This document shows positions 58,218 to 61,027 of a stretch of DNA of 61,027 bases, one piece after another. The position numbers and the translations under genes were made by a program. The stretch's first letter is position 1. Each line of letters starts with the position of its first letter. The stretch comes from Saccharothrix sp. (GTDB lineage Bacteria; Actinomycetota; Actinomycetes; Mycobacteriales; Pseudonocardiaceae). The stretch lies in the NCBI RefSeq assembly GCF_031180885.1, contig NZ_JAPSLK010000048.1, forward strand, positions 1 through 61,027, given 5' to 3'. The notes beneath the pieces are model-generated. The model was not told the origin of the DNA, did not search any database, and worked only from the letters and a program-made list of their open reading frames with translations.

Positions 58218-58313
58218 GGTGCTCGGCCCAGGGCGTTAGGCTGGGTTTGTGACGATCATTACGCCGCTTGGGTTACGCGGAGGGGAACCGATCGTGACAT
58301 TTTGCGTCTGAGC

Positions 58314-61027
58314 GTGGAAGACGCCTGGTTGTTGTCGGAGGGTGGCCGTGGCGGGCCGCTGTGGGGGAGTGGCACGGTGACGGGGACGAACGATCTGGTG
58401 GTCCAGCCGGACGCGGCGGCGGGTGGGGTGTTCAACGCCGGTACCGGTGACAACGGGTGGGCCACGGGCATTTCCATCGCGGAGTCGGCGATGGACACGT
58501 TCAACGGGATCAAGGACGGCAACTGGATCGAGGCCGGTCTGGGGATGGTCGGCCTGGCCGCGGATGCCGCGGCGATGGCGATCGACCCGTTCGGGACGTT
58601 GATGTCGTCGGCGGCGTCGTTCTTGATGGAGCACGTCCAGCCGTTGAAGGACATGCTGGACTGGCTGGCGGGGAATCCGCCCGTGATCGAGTCGTACGCG
58701 GCGACCTGGGGGAAGGTTTCCGAGGAACTGGGGTCGATCGCCGAGGACTACAAGGCGGCGGTGGCCAAGGGTACGGCGGGTTGGGGTGGTGCGGCGGCTT
58801 CGCGGTACCTGACCAACGCTTCGGCGCACGGTGACGCCCTGACCGGTGCGGCGTCGGCGGCGGGGACGGTCGGCACGGTTGTCGGGATGATGGGCATGGT
58901 GGTCGGGTTCGTGCGCGAGATGGTGCGCGACCTGATCGCGGATCTGGTGGGGAAGCTCATCGCCTGGGTGTTGGAGGCGGTGTTCTCGCTGGGTTTCGGG
59001 ACGCCGGTGATCGTCGCGCAGGCGGTGACGGCGATTTCGAAGTGGGCCGCGAAGATCGCGAAGATCATCCAGGATTTGTTGGACACCATCAAGAAGGTCT
59101 CGCCGATGCTGAAGCGTCTGGTCGAGGTGTTCGAGAAGGTGATGAAGGTCCTGGGCAAGATCGCCGGCAAGGCGACCGGGTTGGACGTGCTGGACCCGAA
59201 GAACATCAAGAAGGGCGGCTTCCTCCAGACGGGGAAGTCCAATGTGGACACCCCGAACGGCTCCACCGGCAACGGCTCTGGCTCTGGTGACGGCAACGGC
59301 TCCGGCGACGGTGACGGCAACGGTTCGGGCGACGGCAACTCCGATACCCCCGGCTCGAACTCTCCCGGCTCGGACTCCCCGGGTTCGAACACTCCGGGCT
59401 CGAACTCTCCCGGCTCGTCCAGGCCGAACGACACCACCGGCACGTCCAGCGCCTCCGCACCCACGGTGGATCGCCCGCGTTCCGGCGACCCGGCGGACCT
59501 ACCTCCCAGCTCTCCGCGTCCGGGCCGCAACCCGGACTCCAACCCGGACAGCGGGACTCCGATGCCCGGCCAGGGCAACCCGCGCCCCGGCGGCCCTGTA
59601 GGCGAGAACCGCGGTGGTCCCGGCGGCAACACTCCCGTCGGTGAGCACCGCGGCGGCCCGGCCGGCAACTCTCCGGTCGGTGAGCACCGCGGTGGCCCGG
59701 GTGGCAACTCTCCGATCGGTGAGCACCGTGGTGGCCCCGGCGGCAACTCTCCGATTGGTGAACACCGTGGTGGCCCCGGCGGCCAGCCTGCGCCTGGTGG
59801 GCACAGCGGTGGTCCGGGTGGGCAGTCTGCGCCTGGTGGGTACAGCGGCGGGGGCACCCCTGGTGGCGGCGGCCCGGGCGGCGGTGGCAACTCGCCGAGC
59901 GGTCCTGCGCCGACCCGCTACGACCAGACTTCGGCCGCGTCGGCCACTCCTCAGGCACCCGCACGTCCCGACCAGCCGTACTCGCCCGCCAACCCTGGTC
60001 CGCACACTCCCAACCCGACTGGTGGGGCACCGACCGGCGCTCCGGCCGGCGGTATGCCCGGCGGCGGCACTCCCGGTGGCTCGCCCAGTGGTGGCGCACC
60101 CGGCGGCGGCGCCGGCCCGCGCCCTGGTGGCGGCGGGTGGACGGGCACTCCCGGCAGTCGCGGCGACCTGGGCTCCAGCGTCCCCCACGCCCGGACCCCA
60201 GAACCTCCCCGCCCCTCGGCCACGCCCAACCACACCACCCCCAGCCATGCCGGCCCAAGCCACCCTCACCCCGCCCCGAGCCACGCCGGCCCCACCCACA
60301 CGAGCCCCAGCCACGCAGGCCCAGCACACGCAGGCCCAGCACACGCAGGCCCAGCACACGCAGGCCCAACACCCCACGGCCCGAACCACCCCGGCCCGGC
60401 GAACCACACCCCCGGCCGCCCGAACCCCGGCCCCGCAGGCCCAACCCACCACGGCCCCACGCCAGGCCCGAGCCACAACGCCCCCAACAACACCCCCGGC
60501 GCGCCCCACCACGGCCCCAACACCCCCGGCGCACCCCACAACCGCCCCGGCCCGGTCCACAACGGGCCACCCCACGCCGGCCCCAACACCCCAGGCCGCC
60601 CGGACGCCCCGCACACCCCGGGCCGCCCTGACGCGCCCAACTCGCCGAGCCGCCCAGACGCGCCGCACGCACCGAACCGTCCCAACGCGCCCCACGACGC
60701 CAGGCCGTGGACGCCCCCGCACCGGGACACCGACCCGTCGCCCACCCACGCCGACCCACACAAGCCCAATCCGGACAGCAACACCCCGGACAGCAACACC
60801 CCGGACCGCGGCAACCCCGACCGCGGCAACCCCGACCGCGGCAACCCGGACAATCCCGACAACCCGAACACCCCGGACGGCAGCCCCAACCAGCACGACC
60901 CCGACCGTCCCGACATCGACGAGGCGCACGCCCGGCACGGCGAGACCACCCCGTCCGGCATCTCCCACCACCGCGGCGACCCGGACATGGGCGACCTGCC
61001 CCACCGCGTCCCCCACGACCCCCGCTA
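58314..61027 (+). CDS. WXG-type secreted repeat-rich protein, probable polymorphic toxin, 3' end outside the window
   Basis: At least 904 codons, open to the window edge. Residues 1-150 resemble long WXG100/PPE-like N-termini of actinobacterial type VII-exported toxins: SIAESAMDTFNGIKDGNWIE, DMLDWLAGNPPVIESYAATW, and the WxG turn GTAGWGGAAASRYL. A hydrophobic/helical block follows (TVVGMMGMVVGFVREMV, LIAWVLEAVFSLGFGTPVIV) to about residue 300. Then come 550 low-complexity residues: GDGNGSG, a 13-residue GEHRGGPGGNSPI repeat, a five-residue HAGPA repeat and PDRGN repeats. The last visible block, HARHGETTPSGISHH to HRVPHDPR, looks folded and may open the C-terminal effector. The start is uncertain: GTG 58314 lacks a Shine-Dalgarno sequence, while GGAGGGG precedes an out-of-frame GTG at 58294. 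Confidence 0.8.
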   Translation, partial: MEDAWLLSEGGRGGPLWGSGTVTGTNDLVVQPDAAAGGVFNAGTGDNGWATGISIAESAMDTFNGIKDGNWIEAGLGMVGLAADAAAMAIDPFGTLMSSAASFLMEHVQPLKDMLDWLAGNPPVIESYAATWGKVSEELGSIAEDYKAAVAKGTAGWGGAAASRYLTNASAHGDALTGAASAAGTVGTVVGMMGMVVGFVREMVRDLIADLVGKLIAWVLEAVFSLGFGTPVIVAQAVTAISKWAAKIAKIIQDLLDTIKKVSPMLKRLVEVFEKVMKVLGKIAGKATGLDVLDPKNIKKGGFLQTGKSNVDTPNGSTGNGSGSGDGNGSGDGDGNGSGDGNSDTPGSNSPGSDSPGSNTPGSNSPGSSRPNDTTGTSSASAPTVDRPRSGDPADLPPSSPRPGRNPDSNPDSGTPMPGQGNPRPGGPVGENRGGPGGNTPVGEHRGGPAGNSPVGEHRGGPGGNSPIGEHRGGPGGNSPIGEHRGGPGGQPAPGGHSGGPGGQSAPGGYSGGGTPGGGGPGGGGNSPSGPAPTRYDQTSAASATPQAPARPDQPYSPANPGPHTPNPTGGAPTGAPAGGMPGGGTPGGSPSGGAPGGGAGPRPGGGGWTGTPGSRGDLGSSVPHARTPEPPRPSATPNHTTPSHAGPSHPHPAPSHAGPTHTSPSHAGPAHAGPAHAGPAHAGPTPHGPNHPGPANHTPGRPNPGPAGPTHHGPTPGPSHNAPNNTPGAPHHGPNTPGAPHNRPGPVHNGPPHAGPNTPGRPDAPHTPGRPDAPNSPSRPDAPHAPNRPNAPHDARPWTPPHRDTDPSPTHADPHKPNPDSNTPDSNTPDRGNPDRGNPDRGNPDNPDNPNTPDGSPNQHDPDRPDIDEAHARHGETTPSGISHHRGDPDMGDLPHRVPHDPR
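59601..59795. repeat. 39-bp coding tandem repeat
   Basis: Units begin at 59601, 59640, 59679, 59718 and 59757. They encode GENRGGPGGNTPV, GEHRGGPAGNSPV, GEHRGGPGGNSPI (twice) and a diverged copy. This is an in-frame linker array in the WXG-type gene. Confidence 0.85.
60312..60369. repeat. 15-bp coding tandem repeat (HAGPA)
   Basis: Four near-perfect copies of CACGCAGGCCCAGCA in the WXG-type gene, encoding HAGPA. Copy number is likely to vary between strains. Confidence 0.85.

Noticed and set aside
58250..58297. 15-codon frame MTIIRRLGYAEGNRS before the WXG-type gene
   Set aside because: No ribosome site and no conserved feature; too short to support as a leader peptide.
59601..60369. Regular 39-bp and 15-bp repeats resembling a CRISPR array
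   Set aside because: The units are contiguous, without spacers, and in frame inside a coding sequence; no cas genes are present.
59206..61016. Long minus-strand frames (Gly/Arg/Val-rich) opposite the WXG-type gene
   Set aside because: Mirror of low-complexity Pro/Gly coding repeats; the plus frame has a structured N-terminus and remains open throughout.
1..61027. tRNA, rRNA, riboswitch, integrase or insertion-sequence genes
   Set aside because: No convincing cloverleaf, rRNA stretch, known riboswitch core or transposase motif was found by eye on either strand.

Overview
The window is chromosomal DNA from a very high-GC filamentous actinomycete. GTG starts are frequent, genes overlap by GTGA or ATGA, and secreted carbohydrate-active enzymes with CBM2, CBM6 and ricin-type modules are common. 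The regulator families present (LuxR-NB-ARC, XRE with a MmyB-like ligand domain, TIGR03086/DinB) and a CebR box fit this. Gene style suggests the Pseudonocardiales, around Saccharothrix, Actinosynnema or Lentzea. That placement is inference; there is no rRNA or tRNA gene in the window to anchor it.

Layout. 1-1.6 kb: 5' part of a secreted GH10 xylanase, then a repeat-rich spacer with an internally deleted lipB relic and a dispersed palindromic repeat. 1.6-9.6 kb: Ser/Thr kinase-STAND ATPase-WD40 protein, its FHA-like neighbour and a small membrane protein, facing a secreted trypsin-like protease and its partner. 9.7-12.3 kb: divergent LysR/EamA exporter pair and a DHFR-like reductase. 12.4-17.3 kb: two coupled secreted sugar-oxidation proteins (PQQ-type sugar dehydrogenase; ThuA plus DUF1080) with near-identical CBM6-ricin tails. 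17.3-21.5 kb: three small cytosolic genes and a LuxR/NB-ARC regulator. 21.5-24.6 kb: second repeat copy and a run of broken genes around an intact serine hydrolase. 24.6-28.9 kb: CHAT-protease and membrane-protein pair. 28.9-37.4 kb: small secreted or cell-wall genes, an aminotransferase, a DnaJ-like pair and many truncated genes. 37.5-53.9 kb: a rhamnogalacturonan/L-rhamnose utilisation island. 53.9-57.4 kb: relics, an SDR, a collapsed protease-STAND gene and an erythromycin-esterase homologue. 57.5 kb to the end: a double-MerR regulator that appears to start at CTG, and the 5' part of a large WXG-type repeat-rich secreted protein that runs off the window.

The rhamnose island reads as one pathway. 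Two secreted family-11 rhamnogalacturonan lyases, one carrying CBM2, cut pectin. A lipoprotein and two permeases import the fragments, probably energised by an MsiK-type ATPase encoded elsewhere. RhaM, RhaI, RhaB and a fused aldolase-dehydrogenase degrade L-rhamnose. A MocA/DUF6807 fusion and a YesL-like protein are accessories. A LacI-family regulator sits in the cluster, and four near-identical operator palindromes lie at its promoters. A perfect CebR box precedes the CBM2 lyase.

The other striking property is decay. At least a dozen genes survive only as ends joined across internal deletions: lipB, a sigJ/flavoprotein-dehydrogenase fusion, a histidine kinase, an MFS/ArsR pair, SnoaL, an aldo-keto reductase, TetR, XRE, a phosphodiesterase, a LuxR ATPase, a polyester hydrolase, HIT, and protease-STAND. 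They sit between intact genes. No transposase or integrase was seen.
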